A stretch of DNA of 64,000 nucleotides from Steinernema hermaphroditum (lineage: Eukaryota; Nematoda; Chromadorea; Rhabditida; Steinernematidae): contig CM059623.1 in NCBI GenBank assembly GCA_030435675.1, positions 10,628,012 through 10,692,011 on the forward strand, given 5' to 3'. How positions within the stretch are numbered: the first letter of the stretch is position 1; each line of letters begins with the position of its first letter. Both the position numbers and the translations under genes were made by a program. Shown piece by piece: positions 33,800-44,728 of the stretch. Under the pieces are notes generated by a model. That model worked only from the letters and a program-made list of their open reading frames with translations, was not told the DNA's origin and ran no database searches.

Positions 33800-34030
33800 C
33801 AAACGGTCTAGAAATACGTTTAATCTCACTGTGTCTAGACTGAACAGAATCTAAAGCTGTCTAAGGAAAATTTGCCACTAGATGTCTAGTTGTCTAGCTG
33901 TTTAGCAGGCTGCAAAGTGAGCGAGAAATGTCTAAACTCCATGGTCTCCCGAAAAAGGGTATCTAGACAGTAGACTGGAATGCCGTTTCTGTATATCACT
34001 CGCTGTCTAGTCATCACAATAAGTGTCTCC
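33800..34030. repeat. GTCTAG-rich dispersed repeat, copy A
   Basis: About a dozen GTCTAG, GTCTAA or TCTAGAC motifs in 230 bases. The segment GGTATCTAGACAGTAGACTG followed by GAATGCCGTTTCTGT and CACTCGCTGTCTAG matches the reverse complement of 42236-42310. No genes are seen in the flanks 33580-34700 beyond short random frames. Confidence 0.7.
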
Positions 34031-34701
34031 CTTTCAGGAAGATTCACTGAACTCGATTGCTTCTGGGGCCCTCACTGAGGACACATCTGTTTTCAGCGAC
34101 TACAGTGTGATTTGCTCATTGTGTCATGGTAATCTTGCACGTCGTACTATCGTTGATTGAAAAGATTAAACTCGTACGCTCAGTGGAATGTCAGGCTAAT
34201 ATCAGAGATGCTAAAATACCTAAACTACCATGGTATACTCGAAGAAATTCGCTCTAAATCTCGCATATTCAAAGTGCGGCTATTTCTGTGGTCGTGCAAA
34301 ATCTGTACCGTATAAAGAACTCGCTCGTATTACTTCCTCCAGAACGGGTAATCAGTATTTCCGACGTGTTTTGCCCCCTTTCCCCTCCGCCTTAGCTTGT
34401 TTTCCCATCTCTCTGAATGTGTGCCCTCGTACAGTCATCGCGTAACCGCCACCACCACAACAACCCAAAAACCGGTAAACAGCAAACTACGCAACGCTAA
34501 CCATGCGACTACAGTTTTTGTGATCGCCGACGGCGTTCACCCCATCAATCGCGATATTTACCAGCAGCCCAACAGCATCTCTCCTTTCTTGTTCTATCGA
34601 TCGCTTTCTTCTGTTGCGTTGTCTCTTGATGTTCTTTCGCACTCCCCTTGTTTCTCACTTCAGTTTGCGCTAACAGAACACTTAGGCATCCATTTAAAAG
34701 T

Positions 34702-35909
34702 ATGCCCTCTTCCTCTGAAAGTTCCTCCTTCTCCCACGTCAGCGCAAAAGGTTTGTACTCCGCACGGCAAACCTGTCTGTCAACGCGAACACAACCAGAG
34801 AACTCGATTCTAATTTCATCGAATTCAGAGTTGCAGACGCTCTCTTCGGACGAGATGCTCTCGAACGTTTCTCTCGGAGAGGAGGAGCAGCAACAGAGTC
34901 GGAGCATGGACGACATTCAGGAGATGAGCTGCTACGAGGACGCTTTGGACGATAGTGACGAGGAGCTGGGAAAGGACCTGGCGGAGGCCTCGAGCCGGAT
35001 TGACCAGCAGAGAAGGGGGAGAACGAGAGGAGAGGACACGAAGTAAGTCCAGTCCTAGAAGCTTATAGCTGTAAAAATGAAACATTTTGAGCCAACTTTT
35101 TGAGCCAGCGTAGATTGTTAGGTCATTTCCATTTTAGTTCAAATGACAAAATTCAACGAACAACTTTTAAACGTTAATACCTTCTCGAAGCCCTTCATAC
35201 TTTATCTTTGATCCTGTAAAACTGAACTGACTACAATATAAGTACAGTGAAACGGCCTAAACAGCTCTTGTTCCAGAATCTTTATAAGTCTCGGTAGAGA
35301 AGCGCCAAATATCTGTGTCCCCGTTTCAGAGGTCGCCGAACACCAATCGCTTCTCTCTACGTTCCCCCTCTGCGTCCCAACAACAAGGAGCGCTGTTCTA
35401 GCAGCGAGCACTCCAGCATCGAACGCCTCGACATGCGGAGTCGGCGACCCACGGTCTCCAACCGTAACCGCGATTCGAGTCGTCGTCGCACGGCGCACTC
35501 CGTCGGGAGCAGCGGATCCAACGAAGGAAACGGAACGCGACCGTGCGACGACTGGCAGAGCGTGAACTACGCGTTCCAGGAAGCCGCCAGTTTCCCCATC
35601 CTCTACCAACTGAACCACCAGCTTCAGTTCATTAGCCGACAACTTTATGAGATGGAAACAACAAACGCCCTTCAACTCCGACTGATGTACAGAGTGGTTA
35701 AGAGCCTCGTGAAGCGTCGGAAGTCGAGCTGGCTCTCTGATCTGTTCAGAAACGCTCTCCCGCTCGTCGCGTTCCTCATCGGCTGGCCAATCATCGTTCG
35801 CGTCGTCTTCAACTTCCTCAAGGCGTAAGCATTACACCACACAGAACATTCCTAATTTCGCCCTTCCAGGAAAAGGTCAACGCTGGCGCTTTCCTTCTTC
35901 CGGCTTTGA
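34702..35909 (+). CDS. Tail-anchored protein resembling the C-terminal half of ACBD4/5
   Basis: Exons 34702-34750, 34829-35042, 35330-35824 and 35870-35909 close to 265 residues. The protein has an acidic, Ser/Gln-rich N-terminal half (SRSMDDIQEM, DALDDSDEELGKDL), a basic Arg/Ser linker, a predicted helix (LQFISRQLYEMETTNALQL), and one transmembrane segment near the C-terminus (ALPLVAFLIGWPIIVRVVF). A helix followed by a tail anchor with a WP in the membrane segment recalls peroxisomal ACBD4/5, but no acyl-CoA-binding domain is present in or upstream of the model. Function therefore stays open: a membrane-anchored adaptor is the most that can be inferred. The first 78-nt intron is in frame and could be retained. 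Confidence 0.7.
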
Positions 35910-35975
35910 CCCAATTGATATACGGGATATATACTTTTCTTGTGAGATAAATAGAGTGACATAGATGTGGAAGTT

Positions 35976-36669
35976 TTATGTTAAATTCAACGTTTCGAGA
36001 TCAGCTAAGATGTTGTCGATGTCGTCGGCGTTAAACACTGGGATTTCGTAGCCCTAAAACGTTGAATATATGGGAGACTCGAACCCGTGTGGATACCTCT
36101 TGGAGGGCAGATTCGTTTAGAAGGAGCTGCGGTCCATACAGGAGATCATCCTCCGTTTGGATCAGGTCAGCCACGTCCAGCTCTACATACGATTCGGAGT
36201 AGCATCGGCGTCGAGGGAGTGACCGTTTCGGAGTGAGCTTGCGTCGATCGGAACTGGAAAAGTTGTGGATAAAGGGCTGTGGATAGGAGAACTTGATTAT
36301 GTGCGCCTGTGTCCAGAGAGCATGACTAAGATTTCTATTGGACTCTCCATTGACTGTCATGTGTACTCGACAGATCCAAACAAAAGCGATGCACCGTTAA
36401 ACTCACCTGGTGGAAGCAGCTGATTCGTTCGACTTCGGTCGGTTGATCGCCTTCCCTTCCTCGCCGTCTTCCTCCATCTTCACGTCTTCCACCGACACCT
36501 CCTCCTTACAGTCACTCCGCTCCTCGTCCACCTTCTCCGACTCTTCGGCGAGTTGGCTGGTGGTGGCCAGATTCTCCTTCTGCTCCTCTTCTACCGCCAC
36601 CTGATTCGCAATTTCGCGATCGTCGCGCGTACGCTTCCTCGGAGCCCGAGAATGCGCGGCAATCGACAT
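35976..36669 (-). CDS. Small acidic/basic, probably nuclear protein
   Basis: Exons 36407-36669, 36097-36253 and 35976-36053 close to 165 residues. The N-terminus has RAPRKRTRDDRE (a likely nuclear localisation signal), then a long Glu/Lys-rich acidic stretch, a second basic patch (DRRKLTPKRSLPRRR), and an acidic C-terminal segment (NADDIDNILADLETLNL) that could form an amphipathic helix. No known domain is recognised. It is divergently arranged with the gene at 36840, with only 170 bases between the two ATGs, so a shared promoter is likely. Confidence 0.75.
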
Positions 36670-36839
36670 CCAAAGCTGAGAGCACGAATTTTATTAAAAC
36701 ATGCGCAAAATCAAAAATTGTGACAAAATGACAAAATAGTGATGAACACGCCCAGCCGCGATCGATTATCGTCGAACGCGCGCCGCCGCCCCGTCAGTCC
36801 GTTCGTCGGCCGAAGACTCAATTCTAAATCCGTCGACGA

Positions 36840-37324
36840 TGCCGCTCGTCCAACAGATCTCCGTCCTCGCGCATGATGCCCAATTCCGATGCCACATCGT
36901 CAGTTTCCTCACCGGCCTCTTTGACATCTTTCTCGCCTACTGTGTGCCCTCGTTTGTCAAGCGTACTGTCTCCTTTGTACCGACCGTATGGGCCCATCCC
37001 GTCTTCGATCCCCTTAAGAATTGCGTCGAGAACCGTATTTTCCCTCTAGTTATGTTGCCTTTGTCCGCCGTTGCCGGCCTCTATTTCCTCTTGGCCCCGC
37101 CCTATGGCTGCGAACTGATCGACCCCGAAGTTGGAGAAATACTTAGCCCCCAGCCTCGCGAACCCTCGAAGTGCAAGGAAGTCGAACTTGTACACGGTGA
37201 CGATCTTGTCGAAGGAGTATCCCATTCGGCAACCGAAGACGGAGAAGCGAAGGAGGAGGTTGGCGGTGTCGTCGAGTTGGATACGGTAGAAGAGCACGAA
37301 GAACGCCTTGGCCACGTAGAGTGA
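36840..37324 (+). CDS. Single-exon membrane-associated protein, unrecognised
   Basis: An uninterrupted 161-codon frame. The first two thirds are hydrophobic to amphipathic (CHIVSFLTGLFDIFLAYCV; LVMLPLSAVAGLYFLLAPPY, a likely membrane hairpin), and the last third is strongly acidic and hydrophilic. AATAAA follows at about 37388. The ATG is preceded by a short GC-rich leader and a divergent neighbour 170 bases away. No family is recognised. The hydrophobic-plus-acidic-tail shape would fit a lipid-droplet or ER protein, which is only a guess. Confidence 0.65.
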
Positions 37325-37433
37325 GCAGAGATATTCTATTTCTTAATGTTGGTTGTTTTACGACTTTTCTGTATCGTTTGGATGTGAAATAAAACCACAT
37401 TTAGCTTCTCTGCCTCAGCACGGTGAATACTAG

Positions 37434-37669
37434 TTATCCAAGGGCAATAACGAGTTCTTTGGACTTTCTGGGCGTGTAGGATTGGAGTAGGATTGCCGAT
37501 CTGGAAAAGGAAGGAACTACGTTAAAGTGGCCCATCGATTTCAATATGATTATTTGTTCACCTCGTGTCCAGGACAATGTTTACTCCTGTAGGCATCGCC
37601 AATACAAAATACCGATAGGATATGGCGACCTCCAGCCCGTGCGATTCAAAAGTTGTCACATCGATAACT
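37434..37669 (-). CDS. Two terminal exons of an unrecognised gene (partial)
   Basis: Exons 37562-37669 and 37434-37500 join in phase (TTTTCCAG acceptor) to read VIDVTTFESHGLEVAISYRY...LDTR then SAILLQSYTPRKSKELVIALG and stop. The upstream exon begins at a TTTTCTAG acceptor in phase 2, so more 5' coding sequence is expected, but none could be identified up to 38900. It may be the surviving 3' end of a truncated gene. Confidence 0.4.
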
Positions 37670-38917
37670 CTAGAAAATATTAGTAGCATCGCTAGGAAAC
37701 TTCGGCTAAATTTGGCAGAAAAGTTGGCCCATCACAAGTTTACAAAAGCTATGGATCGTGCAAACCATCTTACGGTGTAATTACGATGTCTAGCTGTTTG
37801 TTTCACATCACCTACATGCCTAGACTCGGTCCTGGAGGGCCTCTCCATGCCCATCGAGCCTCGATCCCGTGAAGGAATCCTCGACGTCAACGACTCCTCC
37901 TCGGTTCCTCATTAAAAGACTATGTTTTGCTTCATAAATTTTTTTTGAAAAAAAAAACGCAAAATTGCTCTGTTTTTGCCAACTTCCTAGCTCCATGGAC
38001 CATCGCGGTTATCAAAGTCGTCCAAGGAGCCCAGCGATTAAAAGTCGCACGTCCATTCGGCTTATCAGTTCTCACACTTTCTTTACGATGCGCGCTGTAA
38101 AAACGCCAGTGACTTGTTGCTTGTTTAGTGATTAAGTAGTCGCTAGCTAGCCACTATGCCAACTGTTATTTCGCTACTTATAAGAGGACGTTGTAGCCCC
38201 GTACTCTATACCTTTTGCATATTCCAGCACTCACTACAAGAAGGCTGCCTGAAAATTCAAGGAAATGCAAACAACAGATTCAGTTAAGAGCCGACGACTC
38301 TACAACGTCCTTTGCTTAACAGAAAGATGAAATAAGTACCGTATGGTTTAATGTATAACGCGAAATACAAAAAGACGGCCCTGCTCTTTATTAAAATAGC
38401 GCATTACGAACGTACTCACCACTCACTGCCTATTCCAGGAATGATAAATTAGTCAAAAGTTGCGTGTTTCGGCACCGTACCCCTCTGATAGAAAACTCTG
38501 CAAAATTCTCCTCGAGGCGGCCGCGTCCAGCACAGCCGCTCAACACCACCTGACCGGACCTCTCCCTGCACAGCCGCTCACTCATCTGTCCACCGCTTAC
38601 TGTCTAGTCTACTCTGACCCGTTTGGCGCGCTTTCGAAAGCGCGGGCGCGTCCCGCCGCGATAAGACCGGTTTGAATTTACGGCGGCAACCGCGCGATTG
38701 CAACAAAAGGTCGCTGGAGCGCGTCGAGTGGGAGGACGCCCGAACCGGCGCAAGGCTAACCTCTTCGACGCGTTTGTTTATCGCCAATTTGATCGATTTG
38801 CCTCATCGTTTCCTGCTCTCCGCGCCATTACCCACTCCTCTCTTTCAGATCGGGTAGGTTCGCCGATGATCGTTTCGTTCTGAAGGCGTCCCACTCAAGA
38901 ACCACACCATCATCACC
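37670..38917. other. Intergenic with a small inverted repeat
   Basis: AGGACGTTGTAG at about 38186 pairs with CTACAACGTCCT at about 38300. The last about 300 bases are GC-richer and probably hold the cyk-4 promoter and leader. No gene is seen. Confidence 0.45.
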
Positions 38918-41721
38918 ATGTCGCACAAGAAACGGCGCACTCTCGATGCCGGAGTCGTCTGCGAGGACACTCTCACGTACTACAGCCAGTTCGCCGAAGT
39001 GGACGCCATGGAAGCGTTCCTCCATCGATCGTTGGAAGCAAGTGGTAGGTCTTGAATTTCTTCGTTTGATGCGCTAAGGGGTGCTTTCAGAGGAGAGGCA
39101 TCTCGAAACGCTGGACGCCATGGAACAGATGAGAGTTCGCTGGTCCAATGCTGAGGATTGTTGTCACCAGCAGAGCGAAGAGCTGAAGCGATTGAACCAA
39201 AAACTCGAGTAAGGGCTTAATTATTGACGCTGACGTTATCGGAACCGGTTACGAGCTTATCGGCTTCATCTATGTGCGCAAAAAAATTCAAAATTTATAG
39301 AGGCTATCGCGCCCTTTTGCATGATATCTTCGAGCAAATTTTGTTCCTACAAAAATGACGGATTCTGTGGCTTAATTGTTTTCGTTGTTCGCGCGTCAAA
39401 ATACAGAAAGGTTACTCAGACCGCTAAAGTGCATTAAGACAATAGACAGCAATGAGTCATGGAGTCGGTCGCAGTCAGTTGTAAAGGTCTCAGCGCAAAG
39501 TGATGTTGTTATTTTCTCACGATCCTGACGATGTTTCTCGCTTTTGCCATTAGCCTCTCGCTCTCTCTGGAGTTAATTGGTTGCGTTACTCTGTACTGTG
39601 ATAAATTGTGCGCGGGGCAAAGGGCTTTTCTACAACGTTTCAGCGTTTTTCTTATTATGCGAGCTTTTCAGGCTCGAGAAAACCCACTCTGCTTCTCTGG
39701 AAGTACAACTCAAGCAAGCTAAAGCGACGATCGCCTCACTCTCTGCAGAGAAACAGATAATGGAAGTCGAACTCGCTGCGATGAAGCGAAAATTCGATCT
39801 TGGCCGTGACCTGCTAATGGTATGTTGCTTTTCATTCCGTCAAATTCGATTTTCGTATTACAACCGTAATCGCGAAATGCACATTAAACTTTTTTTTAAC
39901 CGCGTGATCATGCTGAGATAATGGCGCGGCAGTCGCAAGGCAGCGGTTTTCAAGGTCATCGCATTATTCATCATTTGTTCTAGGACAATGACGAGCCCAA
40001 ACCCTCCTCTTCGTCCCACTACCGAAGTCGTTCGTCCAAGAAAAGCTCCCAGCGGTTCAACGACGCATCCATTGACTTCGATGTCACCGGCGATTCGCTC
40101 GATGATGTCGTGCCAGAGCTGCCTTCCATCAAGAATAAGCGCTCTCGAGGAGCGATCGTCGAAGCTGCTCATGAGGTTGAGGTAGAGCCGCCGCCAGTGA
40201 GAAGCCTAGAGTTGAATGACGGATTCCAGCAGGACGAAAACGATATGACACCAATCAAGCGGTCTCGTGATAACCCGGTGATCCCACAGTCCATGCTCAT
40301 CAGCAAGGAATCCCCCAAGAAGGCGCCCATTCGCCGTTCGATGAATCGTTCGTTCTCGGAGTCAAATTTGTTGGATTCTAAGGAAATCGCGAAACGCGAG
40401 GTTTTCGCAGACCTGAATGGACGCTGCGCGAAAACGCCCTCTTCAAACGACCTTCGTAGTCCCAATCCGCATATGGTGGGCTTCGGTGCCAGCTGGACCA
40501 GGGGATATCCCATTGAGAGGCTCCAACATCGCTTCAAAGAGCGTAAAACAGGAATCATCAACTCGTGTTACTGCGACGTTTGTAACACGAAATTCGCAAT
40601 GAGGGGAGTGGCCTATAAGTGCATTGGTATGTATTGTCTATTGATGACACACAGTAAGATTCGTTTTCCTCCAGATTGCAACATGAACATCCACACCAAA
40701 TGCAAGGACCGCGCCCCTGAGCCATGCGTGCCTCGCAATATCAGCACACCAAAGACTCCAAGCAAGCAGCGTCCGAAACTCAAGGACTTCTGTCCAAGCA
40801 GCCGTCCAATGATCCCGTACGTCATGATCCACTGCATTGTCGCGCTGGAAAGGAACCGCCTCAACAGCGAAGGAATTTATCGAATTCCTGGCAACGATGC
40901 TCGCGTGAACAAGCTGTTGGGTGACTTGAAGAAAGGCTCCCCCATCCCGAAATTGGACTTGGAAGACACTGAAACCATCACCAGCTGCATTAAGAAGTTT
41001 CTCAGAGACCTGAACGACTCTCTGGTCCCGATGACTTCATTCCGAGAGTTCGAAAAGGCCGTCGAATCGCACAATAAAACGATGCTAACGAACGCTATCC
41101 ATGAATTGCCGATTACGAACCGGGACACTCTTGCCTATCTCTGTCTTCATTTGCAAAAGGTATGTACTCGTTCTTGTTCTCTTGTAACTCTAGCTTGGTT
41201 TGCAGGTGGCAAGCAATAGTCAGATCAATAAGATGCCATTGGAAAACCTGACACGCTGCATTGCACCTTCTGTTGTCGGAGAGACGCATCTGGCTAGAAG
41301 CGCCAATACAATGACACATTCACAAATGACCGGTGAAATGGAAAAGCGGATTAATATAATGATGGAGCTGCTTAGCATGCCATCGGTGAGTTATGCGTCT
41401 CCTTCAAGTGTTCTAATTATACATTTACAGGAATACTGGAGGCAGATCATCGACACCACCTATGGCGCCATGGCGCAGGCCGCACCCACTCCCAACTCCG
41501 CATCAAACGTTGGTTCGCATGCGTCAAGTGCCAGACGACAACTTCTACCTCGCTCTCCCGGAACACCGCTCTCAGCAACGGCGCAGAGTGTGCGGACGGC
41601 CATCGACTACACCGCTGACCACTCGATGCTTGGCCCCATCCGCACTCCGCCAACAGGTTCCTCGGTCAATCTGATTCAACCAGTCAGTCGACGTGCGAAA
41701 CCGCTATTTGACAAACCGTAA
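38918..41721 (+). CDS. cyk-4: Centralspindlin RhoGAP (MgcRacGAP/CYK-4)
   Basis: Exons 38918-39044, 39091-39208, 39672-39819, 39984-40626, 40675-41159, 41206-41385 and 41431-41721 close to 663 residues. Order: N-terminal region and coiled coil (about 20-130; heptads in LEVQLKQAKATIASLSAEKQ), Ser/Lys/Arg-rich linker, C1 domain at about 315-365 (HRFKERKTG, C..C spacing, NIHTKC), RhoGAP domain at about 385-565 with the arginine finger in GIYRIPG near residue 415, and a Ser/Pro-rich tail. The protein binds the kinesin-6 ZEN-4/MKLP1 to bundle the central spindle and regulates Rho GTPases in cytokinesis. Length and domain order match the family. The 463-bp second intron is unusually long here. Confidence 0.96.
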
Positions 41722-41954
41722 TCAAGTTGTACATAATAGTTCTAGCGCTCATGGTCTCGTGTTCACATAGATTACTCGTGTTACTCCTCATACATAGCCT
41801 CCTTGTTGTTGTTGCCTCTCGTTTGCCCACTATTTATTTTTCAAGATCAGTTCGAAGATGCGTTTGCCCATAAAGAAGTAACTCCGGGTTCGTTTTTATT
41901 CGCCTACATCTCAACAAAAACTGTTAATTTAACAATGCGCACACAATATCACTT

Positions 41955-42855
41955 CTAGATCGAGAGGAACTCAGATTGGGAAGGAGCAGAAGACGCCGAT
42001 GGCAGGCTGCGCGGATCTTCCAACGCCTGCTGCTCTTCCATGTGCTGCATATCCGTCATCCAGCGACTCATAGCGAAGGAAACTCCTTCGATCATAGCTA
42101 GGATCACGCCTCCGAGCGCGCCTGAGACGGCCATCATTTTCGGTCCGGATCGAGTGGCGAGTAGCGCGCCAGTGAGGGCCCCAGAAGTAATCGAGTTCAG
42201 TGAATCTTCCTGAAAAGGAGACAGTTATTGCGGTGTCTAGACAGCGAGTGATACAGGGTGTCCAAAAGGAGCACAGAAATGGCATTACAGTCTACTGTCT
42301 AGATACCATTTTTCGGACAACCAGTTTAGGCATTTCTCGCACATTTTGCACTCTGCTAAATGGCTAGACAATAGTCTAGACATCGAATGATAACTTATCC
42401 TTAGACATCCTCAGACACTGTTAAGACTAGACAAAATATTAAATATCTTTCTAGACCGTTTCTAGCTCGATGTGCTAGTAAGCATCTAGACAACTGCTTG
42501 TACAGCAAATATTAAAGTCTAGACAGAATCGCCGAATACCGGGACGGCTCGGAATCGCATACCTTCTTTCTTATAGCAACCATACAGCAGTCGATCGTGC
42601 TAAACACGCCGCCCCAAGCGGCGAACTGGGCACCAGTGCGCGGGGAAGAGATCCGAACGTTATTTACCAACCCGCTGAGTTTTTTGCCACGTGCCGCCTG
42701 TTTGAAGCCAGTAAACGAGTGGAAGAGCGACCCACCGATCAAACCCATAGCAAAGGCACTGCCGCTATCTTCAAGAATACGATACGGGCTGAAAACATTC
42801 ACATTACTGCGCCGAAAATCCTCAACATTTCTTACCAAGGCTCTCTCACTTCCAT
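41955..42855 (-). CDS. timm-17: Mitochondrial import inner-membrane translocase subunit Tim17
   Basis: Exons 42836-42855 (20 nt), 42563-42788 and 41955-42209 close to 166 residues. The short first exon gives MEVREP, joining CPYRILEDSGSAFAMGLIGG, the family N-terminus. Four membrane segments follow, with WGGVFSTIDCCMVAIRKKED and the conserved GALTGALLATRSG. The C-terminus is a hydrophilic Gln/Ser tail. The protein forms part of the TIM23 complex that moves presequence proteins across the inner membrane. The second intron (42210-42562) contains a copy of the GTCTAG repeat. Confidence 0.95.
42232..42540. repeat. GTCTAG-rich dispersed repeat, copy B, inside the Tim17 intron
   Basis: Holds many CTAGAC/GTCTAG motifs. 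The part 42236-42310 is the reverse complement of part of copy A at 33955-34015, with a short indel between CACAGAAATG and the CACTCGCTG region. Shorter GTCTAA clusters also occur at about 37790-37830 and 58070-58105. Confidence 0.7.
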
Positions 42856-44728
42856 AGCCGCGATCGCCGATACTGCCTGAAAACACAAAAGCGAAATTAA
42901 TCTATGGGAAGAGAAGTATGACGAAATTAGCTCGCAAAGAAATCACGGTCAGAGAGCAACGAAGGGAGAGAGGTGGCAAGTTGAGAACGGTGCCGCGGAT
43001 GACGCGCGTGTAGATAGTGAATGACGTCAGAGAAAAGCTGGATCTTGAAACGAACGGACTGAATCTAGCGCTGTGATTTTGAGTATTTCGAGAACGTTTT
43101 TTGAGCGATATTCACAGAAATCTCGAGTATGCTGAAGGAAAGCAACTGGGAGAAGTACGATCAGCGGCGCACAGAGTCAGGGAAAAAGCGTGCTGCGGCG
43201 CACGTCAGATGAAACCACACGCAATAGGGCAATGCACAGATGAAATTGTGATGGAGGAGTTACAGATGTACGAGGAATGAATATAATTTCATTCCACAAA
43301 ACGAACAAAAGAGGTAGATCTGCAGTACAAGTTGCGTTTTTAGCAGAAAACGAAATACGCTGCTCGTCGCAAGTCAACCTTCCACACGAACTCACGCGCA
43401 CAACCGATCGATTTTTCCGATAAGATAGATAGCGAATTGATCCGGAATCAGCACGGCGAAACTTCGCAAGAAGAAACGCCGCATAATCAACTTATCGATG
43501 GCAACAAACTTCAAATACAGTAGAAAATCAGTGGCAAACTCGTAGCGTCCTAGGGAAAACCTCAATTTCCTTTATTTCGTTCAAATCGTTCGATAGAAAA
43601 ACGTCACGTTTCGGCGATTAAAGATCGAGGTGAACTTTGTGGTCGTCCATGTCGTATAAATAAGCCCCAAAATCAGCACAAAAATGGAGAAAAACGGGCC
43701 GTCTCAAACGGCACAAATTTAAGAGGGAATCGCATGAAATTGCTACCATATAGGGGCAGAACGCGCAATGGTTTTCCATTCGAGAGCTCCATCATAACTT
43801 GACACCTTGACAACCTACAGTACTGTAATGTCGCCGGTTCGAACTGCTTGTGTGGATCAATGCGAGCGTGCTTGATTTGTAAACCCGTCGAGATCGGTTC
43901 AACGTCGCCCCCAGACCTATCTGTTGCCTGAGTCCCCACTTTGAATCGAAGTGAATCGTCATTTAGTCTACGTCTAAGTCTACGAAACTCAATTTTTCTG
44001 CTGTTTGAAAGCAACTGCGACTAGTAAAGCCAGTCAATGAACTGAGAACTGCTGCTTCAACCTCACACATGGTCGAGTCGCTCGCCTTGGACTAACATTT
44101 AAGGTGTCTTCCAGTCAACTAATGCTGCTAAAATCGAAGCTAAGGTCTGAAATATCGTTAAAATTCGTGCATTTGCTAATATGGGAAAAGATAACAACGG
44201 AAGAATCTGCATGACTTGCATATACCCTTTCTATCTGACCAAGTGTTCAAGAAAACTTGATCTTTTTGATCAGAAGCGACCTTCACCATCTATGCTATCT
44301 GCCGTCTTTTGCACTTTTTTCTGCACTCTGCCGTCTATTCCAAAGAACGCACTGGCGGACGACGAAAGACGAGTGCGCCACCGAAGAAATCGGTCGAATG
44401 TCGTTGAAAAAGACGCGCCGTCGCAACAGTTAACGCGTCTACTTCTCCAAAGACAGCAGATGACTTCAAGGCATGACGATTCCGTATAAATAACCCTTCT
44501 TCTGGACCTATGTACACGCTATGTTGCACTCTCTTCTTTGCAAACACACCGAAAACGACGCATAAACACCGGCGGTAGCGGGTGCGCGATCAAAGAACGC
44601 ATCGTTTTTGGGGTGTAAAAGTGATAACGCGCGGCGCCGAACGACCGCCTCTCCGTTGGCTCTCTTGGCGCCCATCGGACCATTCTATCGACGTTTGTTG
44701 TTGTTGTCGCACGGTTCTGTCTACACTC
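42856..44728. other. Long intergenic stretch, no gene seen
   Basis: Frames of 60-113 codons on both strands have no signal peptide, domain or splice support. The last 200 bases precede the PAICS start and should contain its promoter. Confidence 0.45.

Noticed and set aside
35202..35675. 157-codon minus-strand frame
   Set aside because: Antisense to the spliced tail-anchored protein gene; no splice or domain support.
43673..44014. 113-codon minus-strand frame
   Set aside because: Compositionally random and without splice context in a long intergenic stretch.
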